Source: Gigaspora rosea (Eukaryota; Glomeromycota; Glomeromycetes; Diversisporales; Gigasporaceae). Taken from it: a stretch of 64,000 bases of DNA. Shown one piece after another: positions 11,225 to 21,110 of the stretch; positions within the stretch are counted from its first letter, which is position 1, and the number at the start of each line of letters is the position of its first letter. Under the pieces are notes generated by a model that saw nothing but the letters and a program-made list of their open reading frames with translations, was not told the DNA's origin and made no database searches. The stretch covers positions 186,696-250,695 of the forward strand of contig QKWP01000442.1 of NCBI GenBank assembly GCA_003550325.1, in the 5' to 3' direction. The position numbers and the translations under genes were made by a program.

Positions 11225-11908
11225 TTATGAATTTTGGTTATTTTTGAATTGAAATAGCAGATATATAATGTCATTGAGATGTATTAAATTTGATTCAACA
11301 ATTTCAATGCTGTTGCAATTGTTAAAGAATTGACACCATATGTTGGCTAAAGATGGATCAATAAAACCCAATTTATTTAAAAGTCTGTTTATCTCTAAAT
11401 CTGCCAAAAGCCTTCTTTCCGTTAAACTTCGATTCTTTACGTTATAACTTGAAAGTGTTGTATTAACAAAATTTCCATTTCTGATTCGTTCATTTTTTTC
11501 ATTTATTATTTCCATGAATAGTGCATTTGCATTTTGTTGGGCATTGTTGATATTTTTTTTTAATTCATTTTTAGACTCATCTTTGAAATGGTATCCGGCT
11601 CTTTTTTTTTGAATTTTTTGAGTATATGGTTTTTTGAGAATATTCTTATTGTAAGTTTTTATTTTAAGTACTTCTTTTGTATAGGCAGATTGTTTTTGAA
11701 ATGTATTGATATCATCATTCGCTGTGTGATTCTCATTTTCTAATGTTTCGTCATCATATATTACATAAATAAATTCATCTTTATCGATCAGGTACTCAGT
11801 GAATACTTCTTGAGTGGTTTCATTTTGGGACAAATAGATAAACAAACCAATAGTAGAATAACAAATAAATAAAAATATTGTAAGAAAAAAGATATTGAAG
11901 AAATCCAT
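11225..11908 (-). CDS. Membrane-anchored coiled-coil protein, lineage-specific family
   Basis: 227 residues from an ATG at 11908. Residues 3-27 are a strongly hydrophobic helix (DFFNIFFLTIFLFICY core), probably a signal anchor or cleavable signal. An acidic stretch follows (about 43-70), then a Lys/Asn-rich polar helix region and a conserved C-terminal block 'LADLEINRLLNKL...WCQFF...IEIVESN'. Two relatives occur in the window, at 54604-55454 (broken) and 10468-10797 (truncated). Their DNA similarity extends upstream of the start codon and downstream past the 228-bp MITE. In this copy a stop codon lies in frame just upstream of the ATG, which fixes the start. The function is unknown; membrane attachment is inferred from the helix. 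Confidence 0.65.
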   Translation of the reverse strand: MDFFNIFFLTIFLFICYSTIGLFIYLSQNETTQEVFTEYLIDKDEFIYVIYDDETLENENHTANDDINTFQKQSAYTKEVLKIKTYNKNILKKPYTQKIQKKRAGYHFKDESKNELKKNINNAQQNANALFMEIINEKNERIRNGNFVNTTLSSYNVKNRSLTERRLLADLEINRLLNKLGFIDPSLANIWCQFFNNCNSIEIVESNLIHLNDIIYLLFQFKNNQNS

Positions 11909-12079
11909 TTTACAAATTTATTTTTTAAAAAATGCGATTTCGCAAGCTTAAAGGTGTTTTAATCGATTTTAAATAAATTAATTTTTAAATCACTGCATAA
12001 TTATTCTCATGCATAATATTCTTTTAATAATTATAAGAAACTTGTTAATGATTCAAAAAAAAAAAAAAAAAAAAAGAAG

Positions 12080-12720
12080 AGAAATTTTTTACATTTACTT
12101 GAGACCTGATTTTTGCAAATGAACATACATTATCGATTTTGGGCTTAGCACGCATTTTGTTGTTCTTTGTTATTACATAATAATGATTATGTATTTCCTA
12201 CAATGTGATTAAATGTGAATTATAAAAAAAAACTTGTTTATTCAAAGAAAAAAAATTTTTTTACATTTTCCCAAAATCCTAATTTTTTAGCATTTTGAGG
12301 CTAGGCTTAGTACACGTATTAGAACACGCTTTGTTCTTTATGGTTTTGTATTTCCTGCAATGCAATTAAATGGGAATTATAAAAGAAAAACTTGTTTATT
12401 CAAAAGAATTTTTTTTACATTTTTCTCAAATCCTAATTTTTCGCAAATATGCATTATCGCGCAGCATTTTTTTGAGGCTTAGTACGCATGTTAGAATGCG
12501 CTTTGTTCTTTATGATTCTGTATTTCCTGAAATGCAATTAAATGAGAATTATAAAAGAAAAACTTGTTTATTCAAAAGAAATTTTTTTTACATTTTTCTT
12601 AAATCGTAATTTTCGCATATGTGCATTAACGCGCAGCATTTTTTTGAGGCTTAGTATGCGTATTGGAACGCGCTTTGTTCTTTGTGTTACAATGCAATAT
12701 AAATAAAGTATACCGAATTT
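12080..12720. repeat. Tandem repeats (~160-170 bp, 4 copies) upstream of the 11.9-kb gene
   Basis: The phrase 'aacttgtttattcaaa' occurs at about 12231, 12391 and 12561. Each unit also has 'cgcagcatttttttgagg', 'cttagtacgc' and 'gctttgttctttatg'. The array ends about 170 bp before the ATG on the minus strand, so it occupies the promoter region. Related units, inverted, lie upstream of the paralogue at 54.6 kb. Confidence 0.75.
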
Positions 12721-12812
12721 ATTTTTTGTATAATATTAAATCGTGAATTAATAATAAATTCGGCAGAACAATTGAAGTTAATTCATTTTTTGTTATCATA
12801 TGACTTAATACT
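12660..12812 (-). promoter_or_regulatory. Shared upstream module, copy 1
   Basis: Read on the minus strand, this has 'ttaagtcatatgataac', 'atgaattaacttcaattg', 'gccgaatttattatt' and 'aacacaaagaacaaagcgcg'. The same order of words occurs at 44090-44272 (+) and, in part, at 17640-17838 (-) and 53989-54120 (+). The CATATG/CACATG core in the first word is an E-box-like hexamer. A promoter role is inference from position upstream of two paralogous genes. Confidence 0.45.
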
Positions 12813-13182
12813 GTAACAAAAGTATATAGTTATATAATATAATAATATATTTATAAAACCGGTTTTTATAATTAAAAGATAACTTATGTGATGGAATTAA
12901 TAACGTAATATATTGTCTAAAAAAATTAATTATTTTGACAAATCAAGTGCAATTTTATAATAAAAGTATACTAGTGTAATTATATTTCACGATAGTTCAA
13001 ATAGTACCGATTATATATTTTATAAAATAATATCAATTTATATAATTCTTATATAAAAAATTCTCAATTCCAGTTTTTGGTGCATATATTTTTTTTTACA
13101 GACAGTGGGTATATGTCCCACTCTTTTGACGATCCCAATATATAAGAAAATTATTAATTTTATATTATAAGCCGTTCAATCT

Positions 13183-13190
13183 TATATAAA
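13183..13190 (+). promoter_or_regulatory. TATA-box-like element
   Basis: 'tatataaa' lies 114 bp upstream of the ATG at 13304, followed by a pyrimidine-containing stretch. Confidence 0.4.
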
Positions 13191-13303
13191 GAGCCCTTTT
13201 TATCATCAGTATATTTTTAAATTAAACCCTTTGCTATTCAAGATTCATTTTCATACAATCTTCTAAGATTCAATTTCCATACAATATTATAACTTTACTA
13301 AAA

Positions 13304-13579
13304 ATGCCTAAAGATAAAACTGACCTCCCTCGTATATATAGAGATAAAAATGGATTTATCTCTAGTATTTTAATTAGGGGAGACATAACTGCAAGCTTCA
13401 AATTTAATAAAAAAAATATTCTCAAAAAATCAGAAAAACAAATAAAAGCAAGTGCCATTACAGTTATATTACAAAATTCCGAAAAAAAAAAAATTGTAAC
13501 TTTTAAACTCGAGAGTGTAATATACAACAAACTACGCAAGAATTTAACAAAAGTAACCATATGGGCGGATTTGGGCTGA
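13304..13579 (+). CDS. Small basic protein, unknown; 3' part runs into a transposon end
   Basis: 91 codons from an ATG behind a TATA-like element. The product is Lys-rich and predicted partly beta ('GFISSILIRGDI', then 'VTFKLESVIYNKL'). The last seven codons ('IWADLG') are read inside the inverted repeat of the transposon starting at 13558, so the natural C-terminus was probably lost to the insertion. Beyond the right end of the transposon, 17087-17202 holds an open frame (GRGTIESHVHKLKEKM...) ending at TAG, but its frame does not rejoin this one. No family recognised. Confidence 0.45.
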   Translation: MPKDKTDLPRIYRDKNGFISSILIRGDITASFKFNKKNILKKSEKQIKASAITVILQNSEKKKIVTFKLESVIYNKLRKNLTKVTIWADLG

Positions 13580-13748
13580 TCCGGGTGATATCTGTGAATA
13601 ACGTGATTAAGATTTTCAAAAAATAAATAACAAATTACACCAATCAGATAGCTTGTGTGATGTTTTCGAATTATATTATTAAGATCTTCAACAAACGATT
13701 AACAAGATTCTATCTTTCCTAGCCAATTAAGAACCAAGGTTAGACGTT

Positions 13749-13797
13749 GGAGATGAGGTGGAGATGAGGTGGAGATGAGGTGGAGATGAGGTGGAGA
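13749..13797. repeat. 12-bp tandem repeat, about four copies
   Basis: 'ggagatgaggtg' repeated four times and a partial copy, ahead of the transposase promoter and inside the element. Confidence 0.9.
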
Positions 13798-13991
13798 GGG
13801 GTTTCACCAGTAAAATTAGAAGAAGTAGAATTTAAATCAACATAGTTAATTTGAAGTACATATTTAATAAATATATTTATTTTTTTAATAATAGTAACTT
13901 TCTGCGACCAAACAACACTAAAAAAAAACCCAAACAACCCAGCACAAGTAAACGGCCAAACAACACAACAAAAACGACCAAACGATACAAG

Positions 13992-13999
13992 TATAAAAA
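13992..13999 (+). promoter_or_regulatory. TATA-box-like element of the transposase gene
   Basis: 'tataaaaa' 72 bp upstream of the transposase ATG at 14072, followed by a mixed-composition leader. Confidence 0.5.
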
Positions 14000-14071
14000 C
14001 AACTTGGGTTTTATTACCACCTTGTTGAATGTACGTTAATTCGCATTGCTAGTAGTACCTAAAGACTCAAA

Positions 14072-16413
14072 ATGCCGCCTAGTTCAAAAACACTTCAAAG
14101 TATTTCTTCAACCCGATATTCGCCAACTGAAAACTTACCAAAATGTCATCCTTTAACCCGTTACCCCCTTCAAGAAATTCAGCAACAAAAAAATATACAA
14201 ACCAATTCCTTAGAAGTTGTTGATAACTATCCAAGCATTCATGTAACTAGATTTGATGGAAATAAAAAAACAAAATACCTTTATAAAATTTTTCGTCTTG
14301 GTTATTATCCGCCAAATGTCAAACAAACAGTGCGAAGTTGTTATTTAATCCCTAATGGATATTTAGTTAGTATTAAAATTCGTGGTATAGATATTATGGC
14401 CGAAACCCAATATGATTCCAATGACAAAGTAATATATACATTAACTTGGGACGGTTCTAATGGAGAAAAACAATCTGTATCAAGCAATAGATCTGCGAGT
14501 AACGTAGCGACCTTATTTTTACAAGTTTGTATTAATAATTTAATAATTACCTTACATGTATATATAGTATTGTATATATAGTATTATACTTACTACGTAT
14601 TTGTAAATAGAAATTATATAATAATAACAAGTCTGCGCTTTCTGGTGTAATACTTTTTGGATTTGATCTTGAATGTTTGGCAAAAAGACGAATTAATAGT
14701 GATAACCAATGTCAAGTTCAAATTCAAACAAATAAACCTTTTCATCAACTTAAATCCGAGTCACAAAAAAAAAAAAAACTTCAAACTTTAGCTTCTGACA
14801 TTTATAATAGAGTTGAATCAGCACTTAATTTACATAATTTTTATGATTCAAAATTAGCACACGTAGAATTAAGAGTAAATGGATCACCTATTAGATTTCA
14901 AGACATAAATTTAAAAAAACCCCAATTACAAATTTTAGATTCAACAGTTCGAGCATGTGATGAGCTTCTAGTTTCTCGTGACGGATATCGTCGACTTGCA
15001 GCTGTTATGCCCGAAATGGAGCGTGAATACGAGGTTGAAAAATGTCGACATGAAATAACAAAAACTATGAATGATGTAATTCCAGTTCACACAGTTCAAA
15101 TAAATTCCTTAACTCCTAATGGGGCTTATCGATTACTTAAAGACATTTTAAATGTTTTAATTTCTAAATTAGCATACGGAGATTTGGCAATATTAAAAGT
15201 AGGGGACGTAGTTCATATTAAATTAAGTGGTGATGGACGGCAGGTCGGTAAACACCATAATCATGTAATGTTTACTGCCTGCATATTAAATCAACATGAT
15301 GCAGTTTTAAGTCCATCAAACCAACATTGTATTTTTCTTTATAGCGGTATAGAACAATATGAATCTCTTCAACAAGCTTTTAGCTTTTTAATTGAAGATT
15401 TATTAACTTTAAATACTGAAGGAATTACTGATTCGAATAATAATCATTGGCCAATTGAATTTTGGTTTGGCTCTGACTGGAAATTCATGTCATTAGTACT
15501 TGGCATTAAAGGACCAACAGCTGTTCATTTCTGTTTATACTGCAATTGCAAGAATACTGATCGTTGGAATATGGATTTAGATTACGAAAATTCATGTAAT
15601 ACTTTGGGTCGCAAAAATTCAAACCTTTTACCTTTTTTAGAAAATCAACATTGTATTCCAGATGAGTTGCATGTAATGCTTCGAATCACAGATGTTTTAT
15701 TTGAATGCCTTTTCTTAGAATTATCAACTGAACCTGCATTTAATAGACGATCAAAAAATAATACTGCAACAATTCGGGAGCAAGTTGAGTTAACAATCCA
15801 TTCTCTTGGTATCAATGTATTCAAATTTAAGGAACCCGAAACTTCAAAAGGAAAATGGCATTGGACATCACTAATGGGGCCCGATAAGTTGGTTCTTTTA
15901 GAAAAATTTCCAATTGAATTATTTGTTCCGGGTCAAAGAGGCAAGGATATACAAACACTTTGGCATGAGTTTTATTTTTTGTACCAAACAATGCGTAAGA
16001 GTGATCTAACAGATGATGATATCATTAAATTTGAAACTTCAGCACGACAATGGGTTAAAAATTTCTGCCGACCAACAATTGAAACTAAAGAAGGTAAAAT
16101 TTTACAAGTAGGACTATATCATCGTGATGACGTTACTCCTTACATGCACGTACTCGCATGCCATATTCCAAAATTTATAAAATATCTTAAAACAAAAAAA
16201 TTAAGTCTACGATGGTTTTCATGTTCAGGTGTCGAGAAAAAAAATCATAACCATGTTCAGTTATTTTATGGCGGCACAACAATGGGTGGTGGTAATTCTT
16301 TAAAGTCTGTAGCATATGAAATATGTTCATATGAAAATAGACAACTTTATTATCAAATTAATGAAACACCTCTATCTTATTCTAAAAAAACAATAAATTT
16401 TAAACTAAAATAA
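14072..16413 (+). CDS. Putative DDE-like transposase, two exons (744 aa), intact
   Basis: Exon 1 is 14072-14524, the intron is 14525-14631 (GTTTGT...AACAAG), and exon 2 is 14632-16413. Splicing keeps the frame and joins 'SNVATLFLQ' to 'SALSGVILFGFDLECL'. Candidate catalytic motifs are an Asp in 'KLSGDGRQVGKHHNHV', an Asp in 'WFGSDWKFMSLVLG', a CLYCNC zinc pair, 'DELHVMLRITD', and a Glu in 'CSGVEKKNHNHV'. The D-D-E order and spacing suggest an RNase H-fold transposase, but I cannot place it in a named superfamily. It lies inside matching inverted repeats and has no internal stop, so it may be active or recently active. The first 150 residues are probably a DNA-binding or host-family domain. 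Confidence 0.7.
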
Positions 16414-16415
16414 AT

Positions 16416-17003
16416 TCAGACTACAACTATATTTCGCTTACAAATTTCAAATGTAAACTTCAAAAGTCCATACGCCCATGTATAAGTTCCTTCATTATAT
16501 TCTTCTTTAGTTGCTCGTTCTTCCCAAAAGAACCCAAACTCAGCTTCGACCGTTTGTTGCGTTTCAGGTTCCTTCTTTTCAGTTGTTACTTTAACCTCAC
16601 TTCCTGTTTTCGTTTTTTTTTCTCCCCAGCCAGGGTGCGCAAAAATATAGCCGATCTTTTGGTAGCCCTCCTTTCCCTTATATATACATTTATACTTTCG
16701 CTGGGTTAACCGGTATTCGAAGCCTGGTTCTTGGTGAAACACATAAAAAAAAAGATTTTCAGGACAGTGTATGGTAAACTGTTTGAATCCTTGGGCCGTT
16801 CGGTGACTATGAAGGCGGGACTTTACATTCGCAAGAAAAACTGACCGAAATTGGCACAAGCACCAACTAGAGGGAAGTTCAAACCCAGAACTGTGAGGTA
16901 TGACACGGTTACATGTGTGTTTTTTTGTTTCATGAGATATTAAAGACCTCCTTGTTGAATAAGTTTTAGAACATAAAAGACAATTAAAAGGTTTAGACGA
17001 CAT
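16416..17003 (-). CDS. C2H2 zinc-finger protein, accessory gene of the transposon
   Basis: 195 residues from the ATG at 17003; a longer frame to 17027 would need a TTG start. Residues 5-30 form one classical C2H2 finger (CLLC, 12 residues, H-x4-H). The rest is a basic, Trp/Tyr-rich domain with 'HPGWGEKKTKTGSEVKV' and a C-terminal 'FGFFWEERATKEEYNEG' block. The stop lies 2 bp from the transposase stop, in convergent orientation, and the start lies about 80 bp inside the right inverted repeat. It is therefore inside the element and may help with end recognition or regulation; that role is inference. Confidence 0.6.
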   Translation of the reverse strand: MSSKPFNCLLCSKTYSTRRSLISHETKKHTCNRVIPHSSGFELPSSWCLCQFRSVFLANVKSRLHSHRTAQGFKQFTIHCPENLFFYVFHQEPGFEYRLTQRKYKCIYKGKEGYQKIGYIFAHPGWGEKKTKTGSEVKVTTEKKEPETQQTVEAEFGFFWEERATKEEYNEGTYTWAYGLLKFTFEICKRNIVVV

Positions 17004-17202
17004 TGCTGCACTGATTATTTTTATCAAATTAGTGTAACCATTAAGATATCACTGATCACATTTTTATTAACATTTTTTTTATCACGTAGATCAGCTAAAA
17101 TCCGCCCATATGCAGCTGGAAGAGGAACAATTGAATCCCATGTTCATAAACTTAAAGAAAAAATGGAAAACTTGACTATAGATTTAGAATTTATACATTA
17201 GT

Positions 17203-17569
17203 TTTCTTAATATATTTTTATATACCTGCAATTAAATTTCTTGAGATCTGAAAGTCCGACGATATTGTGCAGGCATTAATTAGTTATGAATTATATTACT
17301 TAAAATAAAAAAACTTGACTATTTGAAGAATCTAATTATAAGTTTTAACAATCTTTTCTGATAAAAATCGCATAAAATTTTAATTTGTTTAAGATATTTG
17401 TCTTTTGGTTAAAACAACATTTGGTTTTTGAATTTTGTTTTTTTTTTTTTTATTCTAAATAAAGATCAAACAAGCGGATGCGTGAAATTTTTATTTAAAT
17501 CATGTGATCTTTAGTCGCATTAGCCAGCTGATCATATTAATTGGCTGGTTAGTAGCGGCTGCCATAGCT
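17203..17569. other. Spacer, no gene seen
   Basis: AT-rich, short T-tracts (17440-17452), no frame of interest and no repeat I could match. Confidence 0.4.
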
Positions 17570-18800
17570 CTTTATGTTCAATTTTCGTTTCTGCATAACT
17601 TATTCTCGTGAAGAATCTTGTTTATATGAATCAAATTGTATTATCACGCAGAGGCGCTTTGTGGTGCATAAATAATATAATAATAAAGTACGTATATCAA
17701 ATTTATTTTTTTTGTATAATATATGAAGTCGTGAATTAAAAATATAATTTTTTTTAATAATAAATTTTGCACCATTGTCTTCGTGAAACATAAGAACAAT
17801 TGAGATTAATTCATTTTTGTTATCATGTAACTTAATACTGTTAGTATATTTAATGTTAATATATTTGGTTTTTATAATTTTTATGATGGAATGTTATTTA
17901 TATAATAAAAAAAAATTATACGTATGAATTATATACAAACAACATTAAATAAAAATATAATATACTTCTGAACAAATTTAGGAAGTGTTAATTAGTTTAA
18001 TTTTGTATTTAAAGGTGAGCCTCTTTATACAAGTGAATCAAAATTCAAGAACGTATTCGAATTTAATTCTATTTATGATATTCAAGAACGTTTACCAATC
18101 AGAATAACTATATAGGGTGAGTTTTCTCATTAATTACTTGTCGAGTTATTAGCGTATCCAAAGTTACGCTACCACATCAGTGCAATGAAATCTGATAGAG
18201 AATTGAAAGCGCATCGGGCCAACCATTTTGGTTGAACGTTCTCCTCTATTCAGTTATCGATGTTCCTGTAGTACTGGCCCTGTCTGCATTAGAGAGGACC
18301 TTTCTGTATTAAAATACTAGAAAGCGTGCATCTAGGAAGTTGGTGAATAGGATCTACTTTAGCATTGACCATGTAACCGTTGACTATTCCGGCCATGTTC
18401 TTTGTTAGTTGATAATGATGACACAAGTATTTTATTAATAAATTTTAATTCCAAAAAACAGGTCGTTATAATGATTAAAAGACAGAATAGTATTGACTCA
18501 TCGGATTCTCACATTTCCCTTACTATTAAAAAAAAAAAGAACTACGCCATCATTGGATACAAGAAAATAGAGATTGTAATTTTATTTATCACATTTATAA
18601 ATATTAATATTTACAAAGACGAATGATTAATAAATAAATAAGAATTGACTAAATAATGGCTTAAAACTAGTGTTCAATATTGAATAACTCATGAGAGAAT
18701 TGCTATAAAATTTCACCAACAATTCTGACTAATGAAAAAATCTCATGAACTTATCAAATACTATCAGCTCCAGTCATCTCGTACCAAAGAATTCCCGTGA
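17570..18800. repeat. Repeat copy 1, inverted relative to 43050-44240
   Basis: Blocks at 17640-17838, 18110-18445 and 18600-18800 match, in reverse order and orientation, blocks at 44090-44230, 43435-43765 and 43050-43240. The strongest part (18110-18400) includes 'ctgatagagaattgaaag', 'gggccaaccattttggttg' and 'gtagtactggccctgtctg'. The regions between have diverged. No long frame is conserved between copies, so this is more likely an element or duplicated non-coding unit than a gene. Confidence 0.7.
18182..18303. other. Conserved structured core of the repeat (possible RNA)
   Basis: Within the repeat, 'ctgatagagaa' can pair with 'ttctcctctattcag', and between them 'ccaaccattttggttg' makes a second hairpin. 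The copy at 43590-43690 keeps both stems although bases differ. A truncated third copy lies at 44355-44406. The paired arms argue for a structured RNA or SINE-like unit, but no known RNA family is recognised. Confidence 0.4.
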
Positions 18801-18856
18801 TAAAGTGGAAAAGTGGTTGAGCCTCGTCATCTAACCAGACTTGTAATATTTAGATT

Positions 18857-19241
18857 GTTGCTATAAAGTTCATTTTGAAAGAGTTACTTTGCTAAAATCA
18901 TTTTTGCAATAGTGACAAAATATTCTCGATCTAGTGTATATTATTAATAATATAATTTGCCAAGAGGAAATTTTCATAGCAAATCGCAAATTTAGGCAGA
19001 TTTTAGTTTCTTACTAGCACTTTAACGAGGCTTTAACACGGTTTTTTGACAAGTATGAACAATTAGATACTTCGACAAAAAACCTTGTTAATGGTGCTAA
19101 GTAATAAACTAAATCTGCCTAAATTTGCGATTAGTTATGAAAATTTCCTCTTAGAGACCTATATTATTAATATACACTAGATCGAGAATATTTTATCGCT
19201 ATCGCAAAAATGAACGATTTTAACAAAGTATTTAATAGCAA
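18857..19241. mobile_element. Foldback element, ~385 bp hairpin
   Basis: The left arm (words 'ttctcgatctagtgtatatt', 'gaggaaattttcat', 'cgcaaatttaggcagat') is mirrored in order on the right arm, with a loop around 'gaacaattag' near 19065. Nearly the whole segment can pair with itself. The edges may be 'ttgctat'/'atagcaa'. No coding frame. Probably a long-arm MITE or foldback transposon. Confidence 0.75.
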
Positions 19242-19503
19242 AACCCATATAACCTTAATCTGAATAATAGCTTCTGCAGATCACAAATATTTCTGATGTT
19301 CGATGAAATGGAACATATTGTAGTAGAAGATAAGCGCATGTTTCTTAAGCTACAGAATTAAGCCAATTATCAGTATCTAGTCAATTTGATTTCACGGAAT
19401 ATAAATTTCAGTGTTCGAGTTTTGGTGATGAATAATTTTTTTTTTTTTGAAAATGAAAAGATGATAATAATTTGAATAATTTGAAATAATGCCCTAAACT
19501 ATT

Positions 19504-20474
19504 TTAACCTTTGTTCATCGATGTTTCTTTTATAAAAAATACAAAATTTTTTATCCAATGTTTGTTTTCTTCATGCCAATTCTCTTTCTTCTTAATAACT
19601 TTTCTAAAGGTTTCATCGCCAATTATATTCCTTTGATTGATATAGAATAATCCAAGGTTGAATGCTTGCATTTTAATTTCTTTTAAACGAGCGTTATGAT
19701 TAAAGTGATGAAGATGATCGAATAGATTTGCTAAATTTTTTCTTTGTAAATCATTTATCTCCAGGTTATACATAGTGGATCTATATCTTTCTCCAAATAG
19801 CAATTAAATGATTCAACTAAGATTTTTTTTTGTTTATCCTTAATTTTGAAATCATGAAAGTGTTCTATCGAAAGGCTTAATCTTTTTATATCATCCTTAA
19901 GATTGCTTAAGGATTCTACCTGAAGTTCATCTATATTGTGGTGATTAACTAATGATTCATCAACGTCCTCACTATGCGTAAAATAATAAATTTCTTTACG
20001 AATATTGTAAAAAGTTTTTTTCACGATTTTTAGTTTTAAATTAGTTAAAATTTTTTTTATTTTAAATAAAAAAGAGGAAATTGTAGTATTGAAGTAAGAA
20101 AGAGGCAAAAATTCAGAATTAAAAAAGACTTTGTTTCTAGATAAATAAAATTTGATGATATTCTTAATGAAGATAGGTTGAATTGATTTTCGTTCTGATG
20201 AATGGCTACTTTTCATTGTATTATCTGAGCAAATGGGTTCGGATTTGTAGATAGTACTCGTAAATAATATGGAATACCCGACAATGAGACCAGGGAACAA
20301 CAAGAAAGATGGAATCGGAATCATATTCAAAATTAATATCGAAGATGCAAAAATCAAAATAGCAATAATCAAAGAAGTCAAAAAAATTAAAGTCGGGAAA
20401 ATTGTATAAAAATTTTTCAGCAAAAGAAAATATGCAATTCTTAGCAATAACGCTAAGAGCTTTTTACTTGACAT
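19504..20474 (-). pseudogene. Membrane protein with hydrophobic N-terminal hairpin, frame-broken
   Basis: The first frame starts at the ATG at 20474 (MSSKKLL; an upstream ATG at 20498 is possible) and has two or three closely spaced membrane segments within about 75 residues (FPTLIFLTSLIIAILIFA and LLFPGLIVGYSILF). A polar helical region and an acidic 'SEDVDESLVNHHNIDELQ' stretch follow. It runs out at 19755. A second frame, one base off, is open from 19803 to 19504 and continues the same style ('LEINDLQRKNLANLFDHL'). Together they would be about 320 residues. The shift lies somewhere in 19755-19803, where both frames are open. Family unknown; the short paired membrane segments suggest a hairpin in ER or lipid-droplet membrane, which is only a suggestion. 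Confidence 0.5.
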
Positions 20475-20529
20475 TTTGTAATTGTAATTTTTAGTCAATT
20501 CTGAAAGCTAGATTTTTACATGGTTCTTT

Positions 20530-21110
20530 TAATCCATTTTTTCGTAAATGAACTTGTTCAAATAAGGAAATAATTAAAACAATTTTGTTTTAATTTATGC
20601 TATCTTTGCCGCGGCTATTCGTATTACCTATTTTACAAAACATTAAAAAGAAACTCCGAGTTGTGTATGATGTACAGTATAATATATAATGCTGATCTAT
20701 TACAATTTATACGCATTAAAACATATCAGATGTAATTCTTTCCAATTCTTTGCGTTATTGAAAAAGGCTTTGTTTGATGATTGATTCAAATAAGGATAAC
20801 TAATCATATTTGAACTAAATTATGAAATTTATGTTGTCTTCGCCGCGATTTTTCGTATTACCTTATTTTTACAAAGCATCAAATGAAACTCCGAATTATG
20901 TATGATACTGCATTTTATGATAGTGTTGATCGGTACGCGCGTTAAACATACTGATATAAACCAAGTTTATTCGTTCGCTATTTCAAAAAACTTTGTTTTA
21001 TCGTAAATGAATTTATTCAAATAAGGAGGAGATAATTAATTCTTATTTGACTTAATTTATGCTATCTTAATATAAATGCTGATCTGTTACTCAATTGTAC
21101 GTTCCATTTT
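20530..21110. repeat. Degenerate repeats upstream of the membrane-protein gene
   Basis: Three partial copies of a unit of about 230 bp share 'gttcaaataagga', 'tttatgctatctt', 'cgccgcg...ttcgtattacct' and 'gaaactccga.tt.tgtatgat' (starts near 20545, 20785 and 21005). The array fills the region upstream of the minus-strand start at 20474, as seen for another gene at 12.1 kb. Confidence 0.65.

Larger units (their letters stand above)
13558..17112. mobile_element. Candidate 3.6-kb DNA transposon with two convergent genes
   Basis: Inverted ends: 'catatgggcggattt' then 'gctgatc' then 'gtgat' at 13558, and the reverse complement of the same words at 17081-17112, about 26 of 31 positions matching. 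Between them lie a spliced 744-residue protein with DDE-like spacing (14072-16413, +) and a 195-residue C2H2 protein (16416-17003, -), tail to tail with 2 bp between their stop codons. 'ATAT' or 'CATATG' at both outer edges could be target duplication or part of the repeat. Superfamily not identified. Confidence 0.6.

Noticed and set aside
18402..18626. 74-codon frame inside the 18-kb repeat
   Set aside because: Non-ATG start and not conserved in the inverted copy at 43 kb.
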